Shown piece after piece: positions 38,355 to 51,406 of a stretch of 64,000 bases of DNA. How positions within the stretch are numbered: the first letter of the stretch is position 1; each line of letters opens with the position of its first letter. The translations under genes and the position numbers were made by a program. Origin of the DNA: Linanthus parryae (taxonomy: Eukaryota; Streptophyta; Magnoliopsida; Ericales; Polemoniaceae); contig JALGPY010000002.1 in assembly GCA_023055425.1 (NCBI GenBank), forward strand, positions 133,506,427 to 133,570,426, given 5' to 3'. The notes under the pieces are model-generated. The model saw only the letters and a program-made list of their open reading frames with translations. It was not told where the DNA came from and searched no databases.

Positions 38355-40169
38355 CACAGGTTGTAGAGCATAACATGATTTTATGTGTTACGATTTCAGT
38401 TTATACACCGTACTATTGTTATTACGCAAAAACTGAAAATAATTGGCATAGTAGATGCAATAAACAATATCTAATTTAGCATTGGATGTGTAAATTAGTG
38501 AGTTTGATCACATGAGATGTGTGGATTTTGGATCTAGTTCTAGGGTTTGGGCACATGCTTGGAAAAGGGGTTTTCCAAGTATGGAAATAATTAAACTTGG
38601 GCAACAAGGAAGAAGTTGTTTTGGAAACAACTAAACTTGGGCAACAAGTAAGAAGTTGTTTATGGAAACAACTAAACTTGGGAACCAAGGAAAGAATTCT
38701 TTTGGAAACAATACCATAAGGGTGTTTTGGAAACAACCCAACAAGGAAGGAATTGTTTATGGAAACAATTCCATATATTGTTTATGGAAATAATTCCATG
38801 AATTTTTTATGGAAACAATTCCATGAGGAGGTGTGGCCCATGTAGGGACCGCCCCTCTCTATCCTTGCCGCCCAAGTAACACACGGCACAAAAGGGGGCT
38901 GGCACACCCTAGCGCACGGCCTAGCCGTGTGGGCTAGGGGCCGGCCGGCCCGGGCCAAGTGTGGCGGTTCCTTGGTTGATTTTGGCCATTCTCTTGGTAA
39001 ATATTTTGGACCGTTTTAACTCTAGTATGTCCAAAACAACTAAAATTGAACAAGCACGTTAAAAATTGGTTTTAACTGTATTATGTGCTTTGTTTCATGG
39101 TGGATGGATATGGCCTAGGATTGTGGATGTTTATTGCTTTGTGGTTTGTTTACGGCCTGCGAGCTGATCAAATTAATGTAATAATTAATTAGGTTTTACG
39201 GCCTGCGAGTCGTCTCTTTTCTCCTCGACATGTGAGGCTTTTTGTTATTTATTTATTCTAGATGTTAGGCTAGAATTAGAAATATTTAGTTGATAGCCAA
39301 GAACATGGAGAAGAAGACCGGAGAACCAAAGGAGCCAAAAGACATCCCTAGGCGCGCAGCTATGGTGGAGCACATGGAGATGAGCTTGTCACTTTAGGGC
39401 ATATAGATATTATCATTGGCTTGGTAATATCTTAGTCTAGGGGCCATATCCATGCCACGTTATTTTCTTTTGTGGATGTTTATTATTTATGTCTTGTTAT
39501 TTATTTTTGTGTGTATGGCGATACTAGCAAAACGTTAACAAGATAATAATAAACAAGGTTGGTCTTTTATTATGGATGGCCCAATCCAAATAAGTAGACC
39601 ATGTTGATAAGATCAACCAAACAACTTAAAAGAAATCCCTCAAATAAATATTGCGTTTTGCCTTCTCTTGCCAAAAACACCCTTCATGATCATGGCTTAT
39701 TAAAATTCGGGCTTGCCAAAGCAAGGCGATTTTAATTTTCCATGGTGTGTTGCGGACGACGCAAGCTAGTAATGCGTGTATGTTGAAAACAAGAGGTTGG
39801 ACGCAACTAGGCAAGAGTCACTTGGATTGATGAGCTTATAGGCATGACAATTAGGTGTTATCTAAAGGACAAAGAATAGAGAGTTATTCACCTAATTGGA
39901 CCAAGAGTTGCATGGGATGCAATTGGAATGGTTCCTACCTAAATAACCAATTCTTGGGTGACTTGCCAAAGCAAGCTCAAGAAGAAGTGAAAAAGGGATC
40001 TTGGACCCACTAGAAAATATATAAAATATTTTCCGCATTAATGGTGAGGGCTATTAATCCGAGAAAAATAGTGGGAGCTATATTTAATAATTTAAATCCT
40101 TGTTGAATATAGTTATACGTCACAATGCTTTGCATAATCCTATAAGTGTTGAATACCCATCGCATTAAA
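38355..40169 (+). other. C untranslated leader
   Basis: About 1.8 kb homologous to the leader of A (28509-30174) but with an amplified hairpin array at 38614-38822. No coding potential. Confidence 0.75.
38614..38822 (+). repeat. Array of about seven small hairpins in C leader
   Basis: Perfect stems: AGTTGTTT/AAACAACT at 38614-38632 and 38654-38673; GGAATTGTTT/AAACAATTCC at 38749-38772. Imperfect versions at about 38695-38712, 38718-38739, 38777-38794 and 38801-38822. Loops are TGG or ATGG. Flanking ACTTGGGCAACAAG spacers repeat too. Confidence 0.8.
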
Positions 40170-43100
40170 CAAACAAACGCGACTTTATGTCCATGAGATG
40201 GACAAGATGTCTGGAATCTATTTTCTAGATTGGTATAAAATTGAGAATTGTTCTCAAATAAAGGAAATATGTTGTACATTGTAGAGCATAAATTTCTCTT
40301 CCCACCAACTACCAAAACACACTAAAGCCTTATGGAAGGAACATCAAAGAATGGTTCTTTGGATATAACTTGTCTCATATCAAGCTCCCATGGACTCTGA
40401 GCTTTGGAAGCAAGAAGAAAACATGGAGAAGTATGATATGATCATACATTGAAATAAGCTCTTTTCAAAAGAGCGAGCTAGACATGAAGGTTTGAAGTGT
40501 TGCTCCACTTTGCCTGGTGCAAATAAGCTAATTCAATATGATTGAAATATTAGTGAATGGGCATTATCTATGAGATAGATAGAGAATAAACGGTTATTCA
40601 CCCAAGTGGACCAAGAATTGCATTGGATGCAATTACAGTTTTGTTTTAAAGTTGATTTACTCAATATGATTGAAAAATCACTAAACAAAACACTCATAAT
40701 GGGCATGGACAAAAACTGTTAATAGTTAACAGCATGGGTAAGGGCAAATGGTTTGCGCCGAACCCATGAGTATAAAGCAAGCCTGTTGCTAAAACCAAGT
40801 TGCCTCGAAGTCCCATAGGTGGTGTAGAGAAGAGAGACTACCCAAAGTACATGGAAGTAAATAATAAAGGAATTATGAATTCCGACTTGGGTATTTTATT
40901 ATAAAATTCAATGTGTCTATCTCATCATCAAGAGTATATGATACTAGATGAGGATCTCACATTTATAGAAATGTGGTGGATCTCAAGAGACGAAGACAAT
41001 TGGATAAGAAAGAAATAATCCTACACGTGGGGCTATGAAGCAAAGGGTTGCTGAAAAGCCGTAGGGAATTATTTCTACCTTTCAGAAATTGTTCATGAAT
41101 TAGACAAAAGGGATAATGTCCCTGCTATGAGTAGGACCATTATCATAGTTTCTTGTTTGGACAAGAAAGCTCCTTATCATAATAAAAGGACAAATGTTGT
41201 TCCATTTATTATGGTATGCATTATTGTAATGCAATTTTGTCTAAGTGGATTCTATATCCATGATCATGATAATTTCATCTATAACATTAATACCTAGAGG
41301 TTTGCATATAATGATATGAACTTCACTTATCTTTAGCATTATCGTTTAGGCCCCATAAATAAGAGATACATATCTAGAACTCCATTAGGATGGATTTATG
41401 GGACTCATTTGATTATTGAATCATATGAGACATGTAAGACTTAGTAGGCAAAGATATGATCTTTTGGGAATCATACATATTGATGTATGAAGGCCGATAA
41501 GCACAAATACTAAAGATGGTTTTAGTACTTCATCATATTTACTAATAGGATCAGAGAAATATGGATTTGTGTATCTTATGAAGAAACAAATCAGAATCAT
41601 TTGAATTGTTCAAAGTATTCAGGAATGAAGTAGAGAACCAACTTGGCAAAAGTATTTAGACTCTACGATTGGATCATAGAAGAAAATACTTGAGCCAAGA
41701 GTTTGACAAGAATCTGTGGGAGTATTGGATATGATCCAAAACTCGCTCCACCTAGCACGCCACATGGGTTTGGCGTGTCTAAAAGGAGAGTTCGAACCTT
41801 GTAGGACACGGTTCGGACCATGATGAGTCAAACAGAACTTCCAGTTTACTTTTAGGGGCTATGTTCTAATTACAGCAAATTTCGCCCTTAACCTTGTTCC
41901 ATCAAAAACGGATTATGAAAAACACCATATGAGATATGGACTAGGAAGTCTCATAGTATGTCATTCATAAATATTTGGGGTTATGAGGTTTATGTAAAAG
42001 AGTTTATAAATAAACTTGGACCCAAGTCGGATAAATGTTTTGTGGGATATCCTGAAAAGGATATTATTTCTACAACATAAACGAGAACAAACTGTTTGTT
42101 TCTCGAACCACAGTGTTTCTAGGTAGAGATTGTCTCTAAAAGAAACAGTGGGAGGACAGTAGAACTTGAAAAGTTCAAGAACCACAATAGAACATTGATC
42201 CGTTTGATGGAACATGAGCAGGATCACAAGGTGTTGTGGAGCAACCTACTCAGATAACACAAGAACCTCGTAGGATAGGTAGGATATGTCAAGGGACTAG
42301 AGAAATAAGGATTTCTCATAACCCCTGATATATTGCTCATCAAGATGAGCCTACAACCTATGAGATGGCCACATGTGGGCCATACTCTCAGAAATGGCTA
42401 GAAGCCATGGGATACAAAATGGAATCCATGTATACCAACAAAGTATGAACTTTGGTGGAACCACCTGAAAGGTGCAAGTGGGTTATGAGGAAACCAACAT
42501 GGATGGTAATATGATTACCTTTAAGGGACAATTGGTTGGGTAAGGATTTCATGTGAGTTCATAGTATAGACTATGACGAAATCATTCCCAGATGTGATGC
42601 TTAAATCCATTCGTATCATGCTTGTAACAATCTGTTTATAGATTGAATCAAGCTTCTAGGAGTTGGACTCTTCAAATTAATGATGCAATCAAAGGAGTTT
42701 GGTTCGATCAAAATTGAAGATGATACTTGTGTCTACAAGAAGGTTAGTGGGAGCACAGTTATTTTTCTGGTCTTGTATGTGGAGACATACTTAATCATTG
42801 GGAATGTTGCCCCTACTTGGCAGTCTTACGTAGATTGACTAGGGAGTTGACTTTCTAATGGTAGACTTAAGCGAAGCAACTTGTGAAAATCTATTGAGCT
42901 AGATCAAGATGGTTGTATAGCTTAGGTCATAGTACACAAATTGACAAAGGTGTTGAAATGGTTCAACATGAAAAGAATATTGATTCTTACCCATGTCACA
43001 TGGAATTAGTCTTTGGAAGGCTAATTGTCTTACCAATTAGATTGGGAATGGACCGTATGAATTAGATTCACGAGATACGCCATGAGATGTACTAGGCCAG

Positions 43101-43560
43101 ACGTGTCATAAAGCATGACACAAAGATACTAGTCATATCCAAGTGAGAGTCACTGGATAAAATATCAAGATTATCCTTTAGTACTTGAGAAGCACTAATG
43201 ATGAATTATTGATAAATAGATAATATGAAGAGTTTGCTGTAAGGGGTTAAAGTGATGCGAACTTCAAATCTGACAAAGAAGATTTCAGATTATAAGTCAA
43301 GTTTTGAGTTTTGCCTTAGTGGGAGCGACTGTGAGCTGGAAAGGTTCCAGGCAAGATTCAGTCACTGATTCTAACATAGAGGACTGAGTAAATTAATGCA
43401 TAAGATGCATTTATTCAGAATATTCAATCTCAATCAAATTGTTGATGGAGGAGATGTGAATATTTGCAAGGTGCCAGCATATGTCTCGCCCCTACGCAGT
43501 GTAAGCGTGGAGGGCCGCGCTAGATCAATATGCATATGATGCAGGTGATTGACTCTAGTG
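40170..43560 (+). pseudogene. gag-pol: C gag-pol remnant, heavily degraded
   Basis: Only collinearity with element A identifies it. Gag-like sequence at 40190-40290 (TTTTCTAGATTGGTA block), a knuckle-region scrap at 40800-40860, the protease region near 40930-40990, integrase scraps at 41460-41800, and RT from 42395 (WLEAMGYKMESMYTNK). The RT active-site position near 42774 reads YVETYLIIG instead of YVDD. RNase H traces run to 43560. No frame exceeds about 90 codons on the sense strand. C is uninterrupted across the site where B sits in A, so it shows the empty-site arrangement. Confidence 0.85.
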
Positions 43561-43572
43561 CAAGTGGGAGAC
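43561..43572 (+). promoter_or_regulatory. C polypurine tract
   Basis: CAAGTGGGAGAC directly before the 3' LTR; identical in element A. Confidence 0.85.
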
Positions 43573-45012
43573 TGTTGGAATTGTGCCCTAGAGGCAATCA
43601 ATTAATTGTGACAAATATATGGATTTATGATTCATTATGTTATCGATATGGAGATATGCTAACATGAGTCCTTAGAATATAAGGTGTTATATTCTTAAAT
43701 ATCCCTAGTCAATTATAATGATTAATGGGACAATCATCTATAGACTAGTATGGGGTTGGATTGATATGGAGATATCACGATCCAACACATGGGTATGCAT
43801 TAGGAGTAATGGCATACTGAATGACCCACGACGAGAAGGATACATTAGATTATGTTGAAGTCACAATCTCTTCTCGTAGTGCTAATAATATTGCAATCCT
43901 CAGACTTGAAGTCACTAGATACTCTAGTTGTGGAATATTGTGCTTTGATGTTATCAAACGTTACACCGTAACTGGGTAATCATAAAGATAGCTATCGGGC
44001 ATGATAGGAAGCAAGCTTAGAGATCATAGTGATGTAGATAGGATTTGTCCCTCCCACATAATGGGGGTAAATATTCACGGCCACTCGAGGGATGAGGCTT
44101 ATTGAATGTCTGGCCAGACTCAGATAAATCAATATGGAGATATTGATGTTATCTGCTTGCATAAGCATATTCCCAGGATCGAGGAACTATGGATTGGATA
44201 TACGAGTGTGACTATTTATGTCTCGTTTCCAATCCGGATATGGAGACAAAGGGATAAGTGCAATATAAGATATTGAGCACAAGAGGTTTGTCGGGATCAC
44301 TGACTATTTCTATTAGTTGGGTGGCATGGATGTGTTGATAGACACCGCTCCATGTTAGTAAGAGTTACTACCAACTAAGTAGAAACCTATGGGGTCACAC
44401 GTCAAATAGAGTAGAGCTAGATTTGGGATTAATTAATATTGATTAATTAATAGAAGGATCATTGTGCAACACCTTGCAAACTTAGTAGGACCAATTTGCA
44501 AGGAAGGGAATAATTCTAGTTCATGTAGAATTAGGAAACTCCTTTATGGAAACAACAAGGAGTTGTTGGAGTATATAAAGGAGGCTCTAGCTTCCTTCCC
44601 ACTTGATGATAATTGTTATTAGACATAACAAAGAGAGTGGGAGAGAACAAGAGAGAGAGAGCAAGACAAGAGCTAGGGCCGAAACCCTAGCCCCGTCCGC
44701 CCTTCCCGTCGGCGCCAAGAAGAGGGGCCGATCCCCTCTTGGCACTTTGTGCCGTTGTTGCTTTGATCTTCTTCCCTCTTCCTCCGGGTTCAAGCTAGCA
44801 CTTGTTTGAAGGAAGAATCTAGATCTCACCTCTAGACGTGGATCAACCGTAGAGACGAGGACATCATTCTTCGTGTGATCTCACAAATTCAAAGGTACAC
44901 AATACTATGTCTCTTATCATGTTATAATGTCTCTTCCTGACGATCCGTGGTGGGCATTGAAGTAGAATTAAATTTTGTTATTCCGCTGCGTTACCTACTT
45001 CAAAACCCAACA
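43573..45012 (+). repeat. C 3' LTR
   Basis: 1440 bp copy of the 5' LTR, followed by TSD CTACC. Confidence 0.94.
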
Positions 45013-47338
45013 CTACCACACACCCTCTCCTAGCTAGAACTTTTGTCTTACCCGATTAGCTAAGGATTTAAATTGGAGACTTCCTTTGGATTTTGCCTTA
45101 GTTGGCTATCATTTAGGTGATTGATAACCTGGCAGTTCATGTTGGGAGTGCATTTTGGAAGTCCTTGTTTAAGAGCTCTTGTAGTATTCTCTGGAATATT
45201 AATGCATCACGGAGTCATGTCACTGAAATATTAAATAAGGATCGTTTTGGGAGTATGATGCTTATCCTTATAATGACAGTCTCAATTATGATTTGTAATA
45301 CGTATGTACTTGGTGGAATGAGAGACTTATGGAGTCTATCTCTCTGTTTTTGGTAGATGGATAGAACGAGGTCAATCCTGAGGAAGACAAGCCGTATTAG
45401 ACTTATTTGGACCTTGTAGACTTTAGTTGTATTCTTCATTTATTTTGAATAAGGCCATGAAGCCAAACAATACCTTGAAGTTTCTTAAAGTGATTTAGCG
45501 TGGCCACGTTTGGCAAAGAATTTTTCTCTGGATGATTCAATTAGGCTAGATGTCTCGTAATGGAGAATAACATTCATGTATTTGAGGATCTGTTTTGGAA
45601 TTTAATAAGTTATGTTTCTTTGAGTGGAGTATGGTGTGGAATTGAGGAGATGTTATGTTTCAAATTTTTGGAGTGGTGCATGCCCTACACCCTAAGTAAG
45701 GGTGCATATTAAGTGTTCATGAAGTTAGAACGTGAGAACATTGATTATATGGTGATTAGTAAACAAATTGAGCTATACCTGGGAGAAAACCTAGCCTATT
45801 TTCGGCAAAAAAATTATAAAGTGAGTTTAAGGCCTTGAAAAGTTGATGTTTCTGTTCTGATGGTCTGTGTGACAACAACAATATGATTTCGGGAATAACT
45901 TGAGTTCTACAATATATTTTGAGTTGATTCTTCTAGATTGTGAAAGTAGACTCAGAGATGATGAAGCACACCAAGATTCAAAATTTTGTTTGGCGATTGA
46001 ATTTCTTTTCGATCTTCGAGGAAGAAAGGGATATAAGACATATCCAGCGTATATGAATTGCATTGTAATTGGTTAATTGTCGACAAATGAGTTATATTAC
46101 ATGCTTAATTGCACATTTATGTATTTTATTTTCTTTTATTACTTGTAGTTTATGATATATTATGAAATGATACAATAGGTTATAGTGTAGGACAATAGAT
46201 CACACCCATGCAAAACTAGAAACTGTTCATTGTAGCTTATGTTGTGTTAGAAAATTTTGGGTGTTTATATCAAGTCCTAGGGTTTTTGAGTTGGCTACTT
46301 TTGGGATTCTAGCTTTCTTAAACTTTTTTATTGATATAGTTCAAGAGTTTTAACGTGGCGTGGAATATTGAAATATTGACATATTATTTGGAGTTCTATA
46401 AATCGTTGTTATACCTGGAGAGTTTATGTTTCCTTTATTGATGACAATTTGTCACAACGTCTCATTTGGAGTCTTATTATCAGGGCTATAGTTTTGAAGA
46501 TTTTACCGTTTAGATTTGTTTTGGATTTGGGGTTCAAAGTCTCTTTGTTGCAGGACCTGTTTTGGAACCTTAATAATTTGCTTAAAGATCGATCTCCAAT
46601 ATCGTGATGTCTCTTGTACATGTTGTAAAGCTTTGGGAGTTATGGGGAAATTTTTAGAAGTAGCTGAGTGTAAATTATTAAGGAAAAAGAGGGCTCACTC
46701 ATGTGAAACTGAAGTTTAGGGCGAGGGACTAACTTTTGTTTGTTATCTTCTAAACTATTTGATTTACCAAATACGGTGTTGTGGGTCGCTAAGATGTTAA
46801 TGGTTACTTTGGAGGTATATGTCTGGAGTTTTAGTACATATCTATTATTTGAGGAGCGGGTCATCTTCTTGTTAGTGGTTTGTTCTTGGTGTTATGTAAG
46901 TTGTTGGGATGTATCATCTTTATTGTGTAAGGCACAATATAGTTCATTTATTATTTATTCACAAGCTGGGTAAGATGTACTGGAACCCAAATATGTTGCG
47001 TAAGATTTTGGTGTCTCATCCTATGGTGAAACCGTGAGAAGAAGTGAACCCTAGCTAGCTGGCTTACACCTGCGACATGTCCAAGAATGGTTCTGTTAAA
47101 AGAGGTACCCGTAACTAATTAGTGACTTCTCGAATTTACTTTGGGATGATTCAAAGAATACTACCAAGAAGACACGTAGAATTTACTAGGTCAGATTACC
47201 ATCGTGTCTGGAGTTTTAGTTACCCGTCCTGTTTCGTATTACATGTCTTGTTATTACTTGTGCATTAGAATTGCATGAACTGCATTGGGAAGTTAGTTAA
47301 AGCTCCGGGGACGAAGATTTGTTTTAAGGGAGATGTGA
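45013..47338 (+). other. B internal region 3' of C, unrecognised
   Basis: About 2.3 kb where a gypsy element should encode RNase H and integrase. I see no convincing motif; isolated scraps such as FWEYDAYPYNDS near 45248-45285 might be decayed integrase. At 47300-47338 the sequence CTCCGGGGACGAAGA then TTTTAAGGGAGATG is the usual Tekay-like end and degenerate polypurine tract before the LTR. Confidence 0.6.
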
Positions 47339-49863
47339 TGTAATACCCCGTATTTTTAGTGTATTTTTAGGATTTTAACGAATATTTTGAGCCGTTAGTA
47401 GGAATTGTAAAAGTAGATTTATCGTATTTTTCATGAGTTATATATTTTATTATATATATATATACAATTATATGTTAAGAAAAATAATTATATTGAACTT
47501 TTTATTTTTATATATTATTTGGTTGAAAGTCATATAAGTTTTTAGTTATTAAACATTGTGGGTCGTATAACATTTTTAATGTGTTTAAAACGTCACGTTT
47601 CGGTTAGATTTACGCGACCAACCACCGCGGTACATTGTGAGCGTGCCACACCGAATAGTTTCTCACTCATCTCCTACCTCACTTCACCCGAACATGGAGA
47701 CTTCATCTCCGAGGCCAACACCACCACGGCCGCCCTCAAATAACACCACCAAGTCACCCAATTTCACTTCCAATGCAACTCCAATTCGCCAAAGACCCGA
47801 TTATTGCTTACAAGCAAACCAATTTTGCCGAAATCATGGCTCGATTCGAAACCCACTTCAACCCGAAGTCACCTCCGACGACTCCTCACCCCTCTCGAAT
47901 TCTCCCCGGAGAAAGCTATATAAACACACCTTTAACGCCTGATAATCTCACACCCAAAACCCAGCTCTCCCCATCACTTTTGTCGCTGGTCTGTTTCGCC
48001 GAAGCAAACCCACCACCGCCTCTGAACTCGCCGACCACCTTAGTCCTCCATTATTTCCGGCGAACACCCCGTCCGCCAACACCCTCCATCGCTCCCAGCT
48101 CTCTCACGCTTCCTCAGCCGACCCAGAGGCCGGCGATTCGAAGCTGTACCATAGCAGCCGACGGAAACCCAACCGGGTCCGACCCGATCGAAGCCAACGC
48201 CGCCAGACCCGACGAGGCCGAACCCAGGTCTGTTCCGCCTATCCGCCGTCGTGCGAGCTCATCACCTTCGCCCTCATCACCATCGTCGTCACCCTCTCGC
48301 CTTCCCGTCGCTGTTCTTCTCTTCTGTCTGGTACACCCCCGTCTCTCTCTCTTCTTTGTTTCCTTTATTTTGTGTTATTCATTTGGTTGTTTGTTAGTAA
48401 TGAGAGAAATAGAGGTGGGTTGAAATTTATTACAAACCTTGGGGGTGATAGTGTTCATTATGAAACAGTGGGGGTGGTCTTTATAGTTTCTAGAAACAGT
48501 GGATTTACTTGTGTATTTACTATTGTATGTATGTATATCACTATTTACAAATTATGTAGTTTTTTATAAAAGAGTTTGTTAACTCATAATAGATTAAGTT
48601 TTCTAATTTCTATAAAAATAGTTCTCAAGCTAAATTATTTATTTATTTTTATTTTAAAAATAATAATGAAGTTAGTTAAGTTCTCTACTTTATATGTGTA
48701 TCGTATATAAGTCGTATGTAGCTTCTTTAGACAAATGATATTCCTATAATACCCGTTTAGGGGTATATTTTTTCTAACTTTTATTCTTTTATTAAATTTA
48801 ACGTTGTGAGCTCTTAACTAGTAAAATCATATTCGTTTTGGGAGGTTGGATAAGGGGGAAATATATACAATTGCATATAGGATTTGTATGCACTTTGGCG
48901 TGATAATAGTGTGTTGATTAGGGAATATTTGCTATTGTAGACACCGAGTTCGTAGATGGTGAATTTGTGGAGGTTCCATACTACGAGTACTAGGTGATTG
49001 TTTGCTTTCGTGTGACGAACTCTCTTCCAATCCAAGTAAGTATATGTGCACAACACTTTCAACTATCAAAATGTGTGTGATGCTTTGTGTGAGTTACTTC
49101 AATACTGTGAAACTATTTTAAGAAGCAAGTGGATTTCAAACTTATAGTACTCGTGTGAAGCATGTGGAAGGATTAATGAGAGATACTGGAATTGGGAATG
49201 ATGTACAGAGGATGTGCGTGAAGGCTACTGTCGGGAACACCATCGGGTGATTTCCCTAGGGTTCATACCTTTTTATTTATCGTGGAATCTATGAGTACTA
49301 CCTATGCATGCTTAGGTCATGACTGTATAGAGGTGTCGACATTTAAGGTCTCATTAGAATGGTTAGGGCGGGATAGCGAAGGGCTATCTACTAACGTCCG
49401 GGGAGAAATTGGTATACCCAAGAATGTACCCCATTATTGGATTTATTGCATCGTGACCTCTCTTTTTACATCGTACCTGTTGGGGCTCGTAGGCTACGCC
49501 TCAACCGAATCAATGATTAAAATATGGTTATTATTTTATCGTTAGCCTACTCTGTTTTACATGTTGTGGTGTATGCTTACTCAGTTTTTACTGATAAATG
49601 TTTTCTGCGGTCGGTTGTTGCTATTTGAAAATCCGCAGGTTATGAATAAAGTGGGGGAACACGCACACGTAAGCTGGAAGCTAGGAGCAAGCTAGGAATC
49701 ATTTAGTATTTGAGTAGGATTTTCTATTTTAGAGAAATTAGACAATGTCTTTTGTTTCATCAAACTATTGTTGGAGGGTTTTCTCCGGTTTTATTTAAAT
49801 AAATGCACTTGGATTTCCGTTTGGTTGCACTAGCAAGGAACCGTAGGTTCCAGGGTTGTTTCA
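47339..49863 (+). repeat. B 3' LTR
   Basis: 2525 bp, nearly identical to 32601-35124, with TATA box at 47917-47924. A 216-codon open frame at 47773-48423 spans the leader; it is interrupted in the 5' LTR copy, so it is not kept. Confidence 0.93.
48941..49035 (+). other. Splice-bounded exon with acidic peptide in B 3' LTR
   Basis: Same as 34204-34298 with one replacement (VEVPYY for VEDPYY). Acceptor AG at 48939-48940, GTAAGT from 49036. Confidence 0.65.
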
Positions 49864-49868
49864 CTAGA

Positions 49869-51392
49869 AGCCATGAGATCCGAGATGGAATCCATGTATA
49901 CCAATAAAGTTGGACTTTGGTGGAACCACCCGAAGGGGCGCGGCCCATAGGGTGCAAATGGGTCTTCAAGAAGAAGATCGACATGGATGGTAATGTGATT
50001 GCCTATAAGGGCTGATTGGTGGCCAAAGGATTCAGACAAATTCATGGTATTGAATATGATGAAACCTTTTCACCAGTCGCTATGACCAAATCCATCCGAA
50101 TCCTACTTGCAATTGCAGCATACTACGACTATGAGATTTGGCATATGGATGTCAAAACAGCATTCCTTTATGGTAATCTCCTCGAGGAAGTGTATATGAT
50201 ACAGCCGGAGGGTTTTGAGGATCTAAAGCAAGCCAACAAAGTCTGTAAACTGCAACGATCCATTTATGGATTGAAGCAAGCTTCTAGGAGTTGGAATCGA
50301 CGTTTTGATGAAGTAGTCAAAGAGTTTGGCTTCATCACAAACGAAGATGAGTCTTGTGTATAAAATAAGGTTAGTGGGAGCTCTGTAGCTTTTCAGGTCT
50401 TGTATGTGGATGACATACTGCTCATTGGAAACGACGTTCCCATGCTGCAATCTGTTAAAGATTGGCTAGGGAAGTGTTTCTCAATGAAGGACTTAGGGGA
50501 AGCAGCCTATATACTCGGCATAAAGATCTATAGAGATAGATCTAAGAGACTGCTAGGCCTAAGTCAAATTACATATATTGACAAGGTGTTGAAGCAGATT
50601 AACATGCAAGATTCCAAGAAGGGATTCTTGCCCATGTCATATGGAATCACTCTTTCGAAGAGTGGTTGTCCGTCCAATGAGATTGAGAAGGAACGCATGA
50701 GTAGAATTCCCTATGCCTCGGCCGTAGGATCTATCATGTACGCCATGTTATGTACTAGACCAGATGTGTCATATGCCTTGAGTATGACAAGAAAATACCA
50801 ATCCAATCCGGGTGAGAGTCACTGGATTGCAGTCAAGAACATCCTAAAGTACTTGAGAAGAACTAAGGATGCTTTCTTGATATTTGGCGGTGAGGAAGAG
50901 TTGCGTGTAAGGGGTTACACTGATGCAAGCTTCCAAACCGACAGAGATGACTTTAGATCACAGTCGGGATATGTGTTTTGCCTAAATGGAGCAGCGGTGA
51001 GCTGGAAGAGCTCCAAGCAAGAGACGGTGGCTGATTCTACAACAGAGGCTGAGTACATTGCTGAAAAGGGCGCAGCAAAGGAAGATGTTTGGATCAGAAA
51101 GTTTGTTTCTGAACTTGGTGTGGTTCCTAGCATTGCGGATCCAGTTGAGTTGTACTGTGACAACACTGGGGAAATCGTGCAAACAAAGGAGCCCAGGTCG
51201 CACCAGAAATCCAAGCACGTGCTCGGGAAGTTTCATCTGATTCGAGATATTATCGATAGAGGAGACGTTCGGATATGCAAGATTCCTACAGATGAGAATC
51301 TGTCAGATCCACTTACAAAGCCGCTTGCGCAGTGGAAGCATGAAGGGCACACTAGGAGTATGGGCATACGAGATGCGCCAGATTGGCTCTAG
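49869..51392 (+). pseudogene. pol: A pol, 3' part (RT and RNase H)
   Basis: Continues A's pol after B and its TSD. RT starts AMRSEMESMYTNKV, then a frameshift near 49909 and a stop near 50012 (in the expected KARLVAKGF region). Then there is a good frame from 50016: TFSPVAMTKSIRILLAIA, MDVKTAFLYGNL, IYGLKQASRSWN. One stop TAA at 50361-50363 falls where a Tyr codon is expected. The same frame continues with YVDDILLIGND (active site, about 50400-50430). RNase H has YTDASFQTD, STTEAEYIAEKGA, LYCDNTGEIVQ and ends DPLTKPL...DAPDWL at 51392. Both catalytic centres are preserved. With the 5' part, this element needed only a few mutations and B to be silenced. Confidence 0.92.
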
Positions 51393-51406
51393 TGCAAGTG
51401 GGAGAC
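51393..51406 (+). promoter_or_regulatory. A polypurine tract
   Basis: TGCAAGTGGGAGAC between the RNase H stop and the 3' LTR. Confidence 0.88.

Larger units (their letters stand above)
36910..45012 (+). mobile_element. Element C: defective Angela/BARE-like copia, innermost
   Basis: LTRs at 36910-38341 (1432 bp) and 43573-45012 (1440 bp); TSD CTACC at 36905-36909 and 45013-45017. The LTR start TGTTGGAATTGTGCCCTAG is BARE-like. By eye the two LTRs differ at only about 18 positions plus a few small indels, yet the coding region is riddled with stops and shifts. It is the youngest insertion of the D-A-B-C stack. Confidence 0.94.
32601..49863 (+). mobile_element. Element B: defective gypsy retrotransposon
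   Basis: LTRs at 32601-35124 (2524 bp) and 47339-49863 (2525 bp); TSD CTAGA at 32596-32600 and 49864-49868. The LTRs are very similar, but the interior has only a gag start, a protease scrap and a broken RT before element C, and about 2.3 kb of unrecognisable sequence after it. No clear integrase. It was therefore probably already defective when it moved. Same LTR family as solo LTR E. Confidence 0.92.

Noticed and set aside
45831..45842. AAGGCCTTGAAA in element B as a member of the F palindrome family
   Set aside because: A single partial match outside F, without neighbours; likely chance.
47773..48423. 216-codon open frame in the B 3' LTR
   Set aside because: It covers the C-rich LTR leader; the 5' LTR copy is interrupted and the reading frame is low complexity. 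Kept only as part of the LTR.
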